Of a stretch of 6,138 bases of DNA, positions 1-5,304 are shown in pieces. The stretch's first letter is position 1. Each line of letters begins with the position of its first letter. Made by a program: the position numbers and the translations under genes. The DNA is from Flavobacteriales bacterium UBA1820. Its GTDB lineage: Bacteria > Bacteroidota > Bacteroidia > Flavobacteriales > UBA1820. The stretch lies in contig DCEW01000046.1 in assembly GCA_002314265.1 (NCBI GenBank), forward strand, positions 28,088-34,225. Reading direction: 5' to 3'. The notes beneath the pieces are model-generated. The model was not told the origin of the DNA, searched no databases, and saw only the letters and a program-made list of their open reading frames with translations.

Positions 1-30
1 CGGCGCTTTTGCGTCTTGCCGCGACACGGT

Positions 31-54
31 AAAAAAGGAGAATGCCCCTTTCTC
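31..54 (-). terminator. Rho-independent terminator of aspA
   Basis: Read on the minus strand, the bases just after the aspA stop codon form a hairpin: GAGAAAGGGG, loop CATT, then CTCCTTTTTT. The core is seven pairs with one G-U wobble, and it can extend to ten with more wobbles. The right arm ends in six T residues, which serve as the U-tract. It abuts the stop codon, so aspA is probably a transcription unit that ends here. Positions 1-30 hold no gene I can support. Confidence 0.6.
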
Positions 55-1461
55 TTACTTGTTGACGTAAGGATGCGGTGCGATCATGTTTTCCGGGTCG
101 AGGATCTCGTCGAGTTTTTCTTTCGGGAGAATGTTGTGTTCCAGCACCAGTTCGTACACGCCTTTTCCCGTTTTGAGGGCTTCCTTGGCGATCATGGCCG
201 AGTTTTTGTAGCCGATGTACGGGTTGAGGGCCGTCACCAGTCCGATGGAGTTCATCACCAGATTGTGGCAAACGTCTTCGTTGGCCGTGATGCCGTCCAC
301 GCATTTTTCCACCAGGGTATCCATGGCGCGTTGCAGGTAGGTGATGGATTCGAGGATGGCTTCGGCGATCACCGGCTCCATGGCATTGAGCTGGAGCTGT
401 CCGGCTTCGGCCGCCATGGTCACCGTCAGGTCGTTGCCGATCACCTTGTAGCAAACCTCGTTGACCATCTCGGGTACCACGGGGTTGACTTTGCCCGGCA
501 TGATGGACGAACCCGGCTGGAGGGCCGGCAGGTTGATCTCATTGAATCCGCAGCGCGGTCCGGAGGACAGCAGGCGCAGGTCGTTGCTGATCTTGGACAA
601 TTTGACCGCCAGACGTTTCAGGGCCGAGGAGTAGATCACGTACGAGCCGGTGTCGGGCGTAGCTTCGATGAGGTTGGTGGCTTTGATGAAGTCCATGCCC
701 ACGATGGCCGACAGTTTGCTGGTGACCAGTTCGGCATATCCCGGAGCGGCATTGATACCCGTTCCGATGGCCGTGGCACCCATGTTGATCTCCTGGAAGA
801 AACGTGCCATCTGGTTGAGTCGCTCTACCTCTTCGGTCAGGTTGGCGGCAAAGGCTTCGAACTCCTGTCCCAGGGTCATGGGAACGGCGTCCTGCATCTC
901 GGTGCGTCCCATCTTGAGGATCGAGGCAAACTCCGCACCTTTGCGGTGGAAAGCGTCGATAAGGCCCTGGAGGTGTTTTACCAGTTCCTTGTTCGAATTG
1001 ATAAAGGCGATCTTGAGGGCCGTGGGATACGAATCGTTGGTCGATTGCGAGCAGTTGACGTGGTCGTTTGGCGAGAGGGTCTTGTAGTCGCCTTTTTCCT
1101 TGCCCAAGGATTCGAGGGCGATGTTGGCGATGACCTCATTGGCATTCATGTTGGTCGAGGTGCCGGCTCCGCCCTGGATCATATCGACGGGGAACTGATC
1201 GTTGAATTCTCCGGCGATCACACGTTTGCAGGCGGCTTCGATGGCTTTGAAGAGGTCTTTGGGCAGCAGGCCGAGGTCGTAGTTGGCCCGGGCGGCAGCC
1301 AGTTTGACCATTCCCAGGGCACGCACCAGCTCCGGATAATCGCTCACCTTGATCCGCGAAATATCGAAGTTTTCGATGGCCCGCTGGGTCTGTACTCCGT
1401 AATACACGGCGGCGTTGACTTTCATTTCGCCGATCGAGTCGCTCTCTATTCTGTATTTCAT
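55..1461 (-). CDS. aspA: Aspartate ammonia-lyase (aspartase)
   Basis: This 468-residue cytoplasmic enzyme of the fumarase/aspartase superfamily reversibly deaminates L-aspartate to fumarate and ammonium; family members act as homotetramers. The superfamily signature GSSIMPGKVNP lies at residues 317-327 and carries the catalytic serine loop (Ser318) with Lys324 and Asn326. Other active-site segments are GGAGTSTNMN (97-106, Thr101), SQSTND (138-143, Ser140/Thr141/Asn142) and GRTEMQDAVP (185-194, Thr187). Length and these positions match what I recall of Bacillus AspB. The segment after GRT reads EMQDAVPMTLGQEF, closer to aspartase than to class II fumarase, which has GRTH; this supports aspartase, though fumarase remains the main alternative. 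The start ATG is followed directly by the family N-terminus (MKYRIESDSIGE) and preceded by an A/T-rich leader without a Shine-Dalgarno sequence. The gene stands alone: a terminator lies at its end and a divergent operon upstream. It looks intact. Confidence 0.94.
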   Translation of the reverse strand: MKYRIESDSIGEMKVNAAVYYGVQTQRAIENFDISRIKVSDYPELVRALGMVKLAAARANYDLGLLPKDLFKAIEAACKRVIAGEFNDQFPVDMIQGGAGTSTNMNANEVIANIALESLGKEKGDYKTLSPNDHVNCSQSTNDSYPTALKIAFINSNKELVKHLQGLIDAFHRKGAEFASILKMGRTEMQDAVPMTLGQEFEAFAANLTEEVERLNQMARFFQEINMGATAIGTGINAAPGYAELVTSKLSAIVGMDFIKATNLIEATPDTGSYVIYSSALKRLAVKLSKISNDLRLLSSGPRCGFNEINLPALQPGSSIMPGKVNPVVPEMVNEVCYKVIGNDLTVTMAAEAGQLQLNAMEPVIAEAILESITYLQRAMDTLVEKCVDGITANEDVCHNLVMNSIGLVTALNPYIGYKNSAMIAKEALKTGKGVYELVLEHNILPKEKLDEILDPENMIAPHPYVNK

Positions 1462-1536
1462 TGTGAATAAATAAGTTTTTTGTTGTATGAAACGAGTGTG
1501 TGTTAATTGGGAGCTAATTTAGAAAAGAAATCGCAG

Positions 1537-1544
1537 CAAAGGTC
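1537..1544 (-). promoter_or_regulatory. Weak candidate -7 promoter element for aspA
   Basis: The minus strand reads GACCTTTG, one base off the Bacteroidota -7 consensus TAnnTTTG, about 75 bases upstream of the aspA ATG. The nearest upstream TTG (1573-1571) is about 26 bases away, longer than the usual spacing of roughly 19-21, so no good -33 element supports it. It is the best match I found in the aspA leader, but it remains tentative. Confidence 0.25.
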
Positions 1545-1713
1545 TTTTCGGAAAATAAATACCCGTTAGACAACAGGATAAGACAATAATTATGAAAAAC
1601 CGGATGGATACTCGTGAAATATTGACAAAACGCCATCGAATTTGTGAAAAAAATGATTTTTTGAGAAAAACAGTGCTTCCCGAAACTCTCCAGAGGAAGC
1701 CTTCCGGTGGATT

Positions 1714-1747
1714 TTTGTCGGCCGTACAGCCGGATTTGTTACATTTG
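1714..1747 (+). promoter_or_regulatory. Bacteroidota-type promoter of the DUF2461-LUD operon
   Basis: A perfect -7 element, TACATTTG, lies at 1740-1747. A -33 TTTG lies at 1714-1717, 22 bases upstream, slightly longer than the typical spacing. Transcription would start near 1753, giving a leader of about 18 bases before the ATG at 1771. The spacer contains an imperfect inverted repeat, CGGC-CGTACA-GCCG, at 1719-1732. Confidence 0.6.
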
Positions 1748-1770
1748 CTTCGTAAATCATTTCCGAAAAG

Positions 1771-2478
1771 ATGCTCGACAAGACCCTGAAATTTCTCTCC
1801 GATCTGGCCCGCAACAACAACCGTCCTTGGTTCAATGCACACAAGGATCGTTACCTGGAGGCCAAAGCCGAGTTTGAGGCGATGGTCGAGGAACTGATCC
1901 CCTCCCTTCAGCGCATTGACCCCGAACTCGGACCGCTGACCCTCTCCGAATGCACGTACCGCATCTACCGCGACACGCGCTTTTCGCCGGACAAGACCCC
2001 GTACAAAGTGCACATGGGGGCCTACATCAACCGTCAGGGCAAGAAAAGCCCCTTTGCCGGGTACTACGTCCACATCTCCCCGGTGGAAGGCTCGCTGTGG
2101 GGCGGCGGTCTGTACTGCCCCGATCCCCGTATCCTGAAAGCCGTCCGGGAGGACATCTACGAGAACATCGACGAGTTTCTCGCCATCCTGCACGATCCGG
2201 CCTTTGCTGCTCATTTCCGCCTGTCGGAACACGACAAATTGAAAAAAGCCCCGCTGGGGTTCCCCTCCGACTGGCCGTACATCGACCTGTTGAAAAACCG
2301 CCATTTCGACGTCCTGGCCCCGATCCCCGAGCCGCTGCTGCGTTCCCCGGAGTTTCTCGACCGGACTCTCGAAGCCTTCGCGGCGCTCAAGCCGCTGAAT
2401 CGTTTCCTGAACTTCACCATCGAGCAGCAACTGGAGCAAGGTGGAGAGTTCGCCCACAGTATCACCCATAAAGCCTGA
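1771..2478 (+). CDS. DUF2461 (TIGR02453-type) protein of unknown function
   Basis: This 235-residue protein has no signal peptide or membrane segment and is probably cytoplasmic. It carries the hallmarks of the DUF2461 family: LKFLSDLARNNNRPWFNAHK near residues 6-25 and YRIYRDTRFSPDKTPYK at 63-79. These are followed by the glycine-rich SLWGGGLYCPDP segment (108-119) and the R-x-x-I motif after it. The length matches a complete single-domain member. The family has no established biochemical function, and I do not assign one. The start ATG is preceded by CCGAAAAG, an A-rich leader usual in Bacteroidota, and the N-terminal motif begins within a few residues of it. It is the first gene of an operon; the LUD gene begins 6 bases after its stop. 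A long antisense open frame over the same DNA lacks any recognised motif. Confidence 0.9.
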   Translation: MLDKTLKFLSDLARNNNRPWFNAHKDRYLEAKAEFEAMVEELIPSLQRIDPELGPLTLSECTYRIYRDTRFSPDKTPYKVHMGAYINRQGKKSPFAGYYVHISPVEGSLWGGGLYCPDPRILKAVREDIYENIDEFLAILHDPAFAAHFRLSEHDKLKKAPLGFPSDWPYIDLLKNRHFDVLAPIPEPLLRSPEFLDRTLEAFAALKPLNRFLNFTIEQQLEQGGEFAHSITHKA

Positions 2479-2484
2479 AAAAGT

Positions 2485-3162
2485 ATGCCTGACCATTCCA
2501 TTCCCCCGTACCATTCCGCCGAAGGATACCGGTGCGACCTTCCCCTTGAGCAGGTCGCCGAAGCCCTCCGCCACAATGGTTTCGAAACGTACGTGGTGCC
2601 CGATGCCTCCCGTGCGAAAGAACTTTTCTTTGAGATCGTCGCCCGCGAGCAGCCCGCGAGCATTTCCTGGGGCGGCTCGATGACCTTGGAAGAGGCGGGC
2701 ATCCTCCGTGCCTTGGAAGAGCAGTCGCAGATCCCGGTCATTGTTACCGGAGGGAGCGCCCTCTCGCCCGAGGAAAAGTTGGAAAACCGCCGCCGGGCCC
2801 TGACTTGCGCGTTGTTCGTCACCAGTTCGAATGCCATTACGGCGCAGGGACAACTGGTCAATCTGGACGGCATCGGCAACCGGGTCGCTGCCTTGGCTTT
2901 CGGTCCCCGCAGCGTCGTGGTGATCGCCGGAAAGAACAAGATTGCCCCTTCGCTTGCCGGGGCGATGGACCGGGTGAAGAATTATGCCGCTCCGATGAAC
3001 ATCCGCCGCTTTGCCGATATTCAGACCCCGTGCAAAAAGACGGGCCGCTGCCACGATTGCAACAGCGAAAGCCGCATCTGCAACGTATGGGCCATTACGG
3101 AAAAGTCGCGTCCCTCGGGCCGTATCAAAGTGATCCTGGTGGACAAATCGCTGGGATACTGA
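2485..3162 (+). CDS. LUD-domain (LutC/YkgG-like, DUF162) protein with C-terminal cysteine cluster
   Basis: This 225-residue soluble protein belongs to the LUD family, named for lactate-utilisation proteins LutB and LutC. Visible family motifs are SWGGSMTLEEAG (61-72), the SSNAITAQGQLVNLDGIGNRVAA segment (114-136) and FGPRSVVVIAGKNKI (139-153). The tail holds four cysteines, Cys183, Cys189, Cys192 and Cys199 (C-x5-C-x2-C-x6-C), which could bind a metal or an iron-sulfur cluster; that is inference. No LutA- or LutB-like partner is in the window, so a role in lactate oxidation cannot be assumed, and lutC is not used as the name. The start follows the DUF2461 stop by 6 bases with GAAAAAG just upstream, and the next in-frame Met is residue 66, inside the domain. 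It is the last gene before the bidirectional terminator, so it is almost certainly co-transcribed with DUF2461. Confidence 0.88.
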   Translation: MPDHSIPPYHSAEGYRCDLPLEQVAEALRHNGFETYVVPDASRAKELFFEIVAREQPASISWGGSMTLEEAGILRALEEQSQIPVIVTGGSALSPEEKLENRRRALTCALFVTSSNAITAQGQLVNLDGIGNRVAALAFGPRSVVVIAGKNKIAPSLAGAMDRVKNYAAPMNIRRFADIQTPCKKTGRCHDCNSESRICNVWAITEKSRPSGRIKVILVDKSLGY

Positions 3163-3187
3163 GCGGTTCGGCCGGTGCGCCGATCCG

Positions 3188-3238
3188 GGCAAAACAAAAG
3201 GCTTTCCCGATGTTTTCGGGAAAGCCTTTTGTTTTGCC
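3188..3238. terminator. Bidirectional terminator between convergent operons
   Basis: A perfect 23-bp inverted repeat has arms at 3188-3210 and 3216-3238 and a 5-base loop, TGTTT. The inner stem is GC-rich (GGCTTTCCCGA) and the outer part is an A-tract on the left and a T-tract on the right. Either transcript therefore meets a strong hairpin whose 3' arm ends in CTTTTGTTTTGCC. It lies 25 bases after the plus-strand LUD stop and 35 bases after the minus-strand TPM stop, so it most likely ends both operons. Confidence 0.93.
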
Positions 3239-3273
3239 GCTGGTTTGTGCGGTAGATGCAGAGCATGCCCCGG

Positions 3274-4131
3274 CTACCAACTGCCGCCTGCACCGCCTCC
3301 ACCGAAGCCTCCGCCGCCGAAGCCTCCGCCGCCGAAGCCTCCGCCAAAGCCTCCGCCGCCGAAGCCTCCTCCGAAGCTCCCGCCGCTGGAGCGACGACCC
3401 ATGCTACCCAGCAAAAGTCCGAGCAGGAGGGCATCCGAGGTGGAGGTGTCGCGTCCCGAGCCGCCTCCGGACGGATTTCCCGAGCCGCCGGAGTGGCCTT
3501 TTTTCGAGAAGAGGGCAATGAGCATCACGGCGACAAAGAGCAGGATGGGCAGCAGGGCGAACAGGGTCCCGCCTTCCTCTCCGCTGCGTCGCGGTTCGGC
3601 CTGGAATTCTCCGGAGAGTACTTCAAAGATGGCCTCTACTCCGGCATCGATCCCGGCGTAATAGTCGCCCTGACGGAACGAAGGCAGGATGCGGGTTTCG
3701 ATGATGCGCCGTGTCAGAGCGTCGGTCAGGGTGCCTTCGACCCCGTATCCGGTGGCGATAAAGAGTTTGCGGTCGGAGGGGCTGACCAGCAGGAAGATGC
3801 CGTTGTCCTTGCCCTTTTGTCCGATGCCCCAGGCGTGTGCCCATTCGGTAGCGGTCATGGCGATGTCGCCCCCGCAGAGATCCTGCGTGATGGCCACCAC
3901 GATCTGCGTGGAAGTGGTGTCGGAGTACCGGATCAGTTTTTGCTCCAGCGTGGCCTTTTGCTCGGGGGTGAGCAGGGAGGCGTAGTCGTACACCGAGGTC
4001 TGAAAGGACGGTTTGTCGGGGATATACCCGGTCTGCGCCCACAGGGCGGGCGAGGCGATCCAGAGGATCAGCAGGGTCAGCACCCGGGGGAGGCGTGCGG
4101 TGTTATTCGATACGTCCTTTGGAGATTTCAT
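3274..4131 (-). CDS. Exported, membrane-anchored TPM-domain protein (YgcG-like) with Gly/Phe-rich tail
   Basis: This 285-residue protein has four parts. A signal peptide at residues 1-32 has hydrophobic core VLTLLILWIASPALWA and probable cleavage before Gln33. A TPM domain (PF04536) spans about 45-172, with YDYASLLTPEQ (48-58), TSTQIVVAITQDL (73-85), WGIGQKGKDNGIFLLV (101-116), RKLFIATGYGVEGTLTD (121-137) and LPSFRQGDYYAG (149-160). A membrane helix follows at 190-208. A glycine-rich tail ends in GGSW, as in YgcG-type proteins. The TPM domain would face the periplasm and the tail the cytoplasm, if the helix spans normally. The domain name comes from TLP18.3, Psb32 and MOLO-1; phosphatase activity is reported for plant members, but the bacterial role is uncertain. 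The start overlaps the end of the upstream TPM gene by 29 bases; the ATG is chosen because it gives a proper signal peptide, although no ribosome-binding site is visible. It is the last gene of the LemA operon. Confidence 0.9.
   Translation of the reverse strand: MKSPKDVSNNTARLPRVLTLLILWIASPALWAQTGYIPDKPSFQTSVYDYASLLTPEQKATLEQKLIRYSDTTSTQIVVAITQDLCGGDIAMTATEWAHAWGIGQKGKDNGIFLLVSPSDRKLFIATGYGVEGTLTDALTRRIIETRILPSFRQGDYYAGIDAGVEAIFEVLSGEFQAEPRRSGEEGGTLFALLPILLFVAVMLIALFSKKGHSGGSGNPSGGGSGRDTSTSDALLLGLLLGSMGRRSSGGSFGGGFGGGGFGGGFGGGGFGGGGFGGGGAGGSW
3292..3375 (-). repeat. In-frame tandem repeat encoding FGGG/FGGGG units
   Basis: Six tandem units of 12 or 15 bases built on TTCGGCGGC-type triplets encode FGGG, FGGGG, FGGG, FGGGG, FGGGG, FGGGG (residues 253-280 of the YgcG-like protein). 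One phenylalanine uses TTT, the others TTC. The repeat is nearly exact at DNA level, so it may change length by slippage or recombination. The plus strand shows a matching proline/lysine-rich open frame, which is only its complement. Confidence 0.85.
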
Positions 4132-4558
4132 CGGGGAGTTCGTTTATGTCGTCTGTTTGGTACGGGAAATAGGTGCGGAGTTTTTCACCGACCTGTTCGA
4201 TGGCCTCGCAAAGTCCCTCGGCGAGTTTTCCCCGGCGTGCCGCGCGGGCGAGCAGCCGGTATTCCTCGTCCCAGAAACCGTGCGGGACAGCTTCGTAGAT
4301 GCCTTGCCCGCCCCAGATGGCCAACCGATGGTTGCGGATGTCCAGGTAGAACAACACTCCGTTGTGCAGGGCGGTGGCCGTCATGCCCAGCGCATCGAAT
4401 ACTTCGGCGGCACGGCGCAGTACTTCCACGCGCAGGTCGCCTTCTTCGATGTGCACGCGCACTTCGCCCGAGGTGGATTTTTCCGCCCGACGGATGGCTT
4501 CGACGATGGAAGCCTCCTGCTGGGGGGTGAAAAAATGTTCGACAGCTTCACTGGCCAT
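4103..4558 (-). CDS. Soluble TPM-domain protein
   Basis: This 151-residue protein has no signal peptide or membrane segment, so it is probably cytoplasmic or sits at the inner face of the membrane. Its motifs fit the short TPM-domain proteins found beside LemA: AIRRAEKSTSGEVRVHIE (21-38), a region ending ALHNGVLFYLDIRNHRLAI (63-81), FWDEEYR (95-101), and the C-terminal YFPYQTDDINELPDEIS (130-146). Where many relatives, as I recall, have G-D-x-G-I, this one reads GGQGI (83-87), so an acidic residue appears lost. The start ATG lies 33 bases downstream of the LemA stop, and the first motifs follow within about ten residues. Its 3' end overlaps the next TPM gene by 29 bases, suggesting translational coupling. 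The biochemical function is unknown; pairing of one soluble and one exported TPM protein with LemA suggests a shared envelope task, which is inference. Confidence 0.88.
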   Translation of the reverse strand: MASEAVEHFFTPQQEASIVEAIRRAEKSTSGEVRVHIEEGDLRVEVLRRAAEVFDALGMTATALHNGVLFYLDIRNHRLAIWGGQGIYEAVPHGFWDEEYRLLARAARRGKLAEGLCEAIEQVGEKLRTYFPYQTDDINELPDEISKGRIE

Positions 4559-4591
4559 GATATGGAAAGCTTGTATTTACGTGGTGGACGG

Positions 4592-5197
4592 TTAGAATTC
4601 GACTTTCGGAGCTGCCTGTGCGCTTTCGTCGGCCTGGAAGAGGGTAGCCCTGTCAAAACCGAACATCCCGGCGATGAGGTTCGAGGGGAATTTCAGGATG
4701 TAGGCGTTGTAGGCCGAGGCAGCTTGGTTGAAGCGCTGGCGGGCTACCGAAATGCGGTTTTCGGTGCCTTCCAACTGGCTCTGCAACTCCAGGAAATTCT
4801 GGTTGGCTTTCAGGTCGGGGTAACGTTCGGCGACGACCATCAGGCGTCCCAAAGCCTGGGACAGTTCGCCCTGGGCGGACTGGAACTGCTCGAGGGCGGC
4901 CGGAGTGAGTTGGGAGGGATCGACGGTGATCTGGGTGGCTTTGGCGCGCGCTTCCACGACGTCGGTGAGGGTCTTCTGTTCGAAGTCGGCGTATCCCTTG
5001 ACCGTGGCAACCAGGTTGGGGATCAGGTCGCTGCGCCGCTGGTATTGTGCCTGGACATCGGCCCATACTTTTTCATAACCGTTCTCTCCCGAGCGAAGTT
5101 CTACCATTTTGTTGTAGCGTCCGGCCAACCACAGACCGGAGAGTACGACCACCAGCGCGAGGACGGCTACGGCGATCAGGCATCCTTTGTTTTTCAT
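4592..5197 (-). CDS. lemA: LemA family protein
   Basis: This 201-residue protein begins MKNKGC and has a single N-terminal hydrophobic helix at about residues 7-25, which anchors it in the inner membrane with the rest probably outside. The LemA core is clear: YQRRSDLIPNLVATVKGYA (52-70), VVEARAKAT (80-88), YPDLKANQNFLELQSQLEGT (126-145), ENRISVARQRFN (146-157) and YNAYILKFPSNLIAGMFGF (163-181). Length is normal for the family, a helical-bundle protein of uncertain function. The start is supported by the short basic stretch before the helix and by the purine-rich leader. It is the first gene of the LemA-TPM-TPM operon, with a promoter candidate about 65 bases upstream and a 33-base gap to the next gene. 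The Cys6 near the start is not in a convincing lipobox, so I do not call it a lipoprotein. Confidence 0.93.
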   Translation of the reverse strand: MKNKGCLIAVAVLALVVVLSGLWLAGRYNKMVELRSGENGYEKVWADVQAQYQRRSDLIPNLVATVKGYADFEQKTLTDVVEARAKATQITVDPSQLTPAALEQFQSAQGELSQALGRLMVVAERYPDLKANQNFLELQSQLEGTENRISVARQRFNQAASAYNAYILKFPSNLIAGMFGFDRATLFQADESAQAAPKVEF

Positions 5198-5203
5198 ATG
5201 CGT

Positions 5204-5240
5204 GTTTTGTTTCTTGTTCTCTTTTCTTTCTTTTTCTCCC
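5204..5240 (-). promoter_or_regulatory. Purine-rich, uridine-free leader segment of the lemA operon
   Basis: On the minus strand this 37-base stretch consists of A and G with a few C and no T, ending 6 bases before the lemA ATG. No Shine-Dalgarno sequence stands out at the usual spacing. Unstructured A-rich leaders are known to favour translation in Bacteroidota, so it probably acts as the ribosome-loading region. That role is inferred from composition. Confidence 0.4.
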
Positions 5241-5262
5241 GAGGCTTTGCAGGGTACAGGTG

Positions 5263-5270
5263 CGAAGGTA
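5263..5270 (-). promoter_or_regulatory. Candidate -7 promoter element for the lemA-TPM-TPM operon
   Basis: The minus strand reads TACCTTCG, one base off the Bacteroidota consensus TAnnTTTG. A start near 5256 would give a leader of about 59 bases before lemA. I see no clear TTTG -33 element at the expected distance; the upstream bases are TTTTTAACTCTTCC. It lies in the 107-base gap (5198-5304) after the TatD-family gene, and no strong terminator is visible there, so read-through from that gene is also possible. Confidence 0.45.
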
Positions 5271-5304
5271 CGAACAAGGGGAGAAAGGAAGAGTTAAAAA
5301 ATAT

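Larger units (their letters stand above)
1462..1770. other. Divergent intergenic region between aspA and the DUF2461 gene
   Basis: These 309 bases are AT-rich compared with the flanking genes and separate two divergent starts. The right end holds a good plus-strand promoter (1714-1747), and a weak minus-strand -7 candidate lies at 1537-1544. The stretch from about 1545 to 1710 shows no recognisable gene, RNA or repeat. A 65-codon open frame (1592-1789, plus) starts at an ATG, runs through the promoter and into the next gene in another frame, and resembles no family I know, so I do not call it. Confidence 0.6.

Noticed and set aside
1..30. A second hairpin or gene end at the window edge
   Set aside because: Only short GC-rich complementary pieces are present and the neighbouring gene lies outside the window, so nothing can be supported.
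16..1470. A 484-codon plus-strand open frame fully antisense to aspA
   Set aside because: The minus-strand frame carries the full aspartase signature set. The antisense product is a His/Gly/Asp-rich sequence with no recognisable motif, as expected from codon bias on the opposite strand.
1592..1789. A possible 65-residue small protein upstream of DUF2461
   Set aside because: It overlaps the DUF2461 promoter and the start of that gene, has no ribosome-binding context I would trust, and resembles no family. Conservation in related genomes would be needed to revive it.
1519..3192. A 557-codon minus-strand open frame antisense to the DUF2461 and LUD genes
   Set aside because: It has no known domain, crosses both genes, and runs through the plus-strand promoter. 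Both plus-strand genes show clear family motifs along their whole length.
3292..3375. The repeat cluster as a CRISPR or mobile-element signal
   Set aside because: Units are 12 or 15 bases, contiguous without spacers, in frame, and encode a Gly-rich tail typical of YgcG-like proteins.
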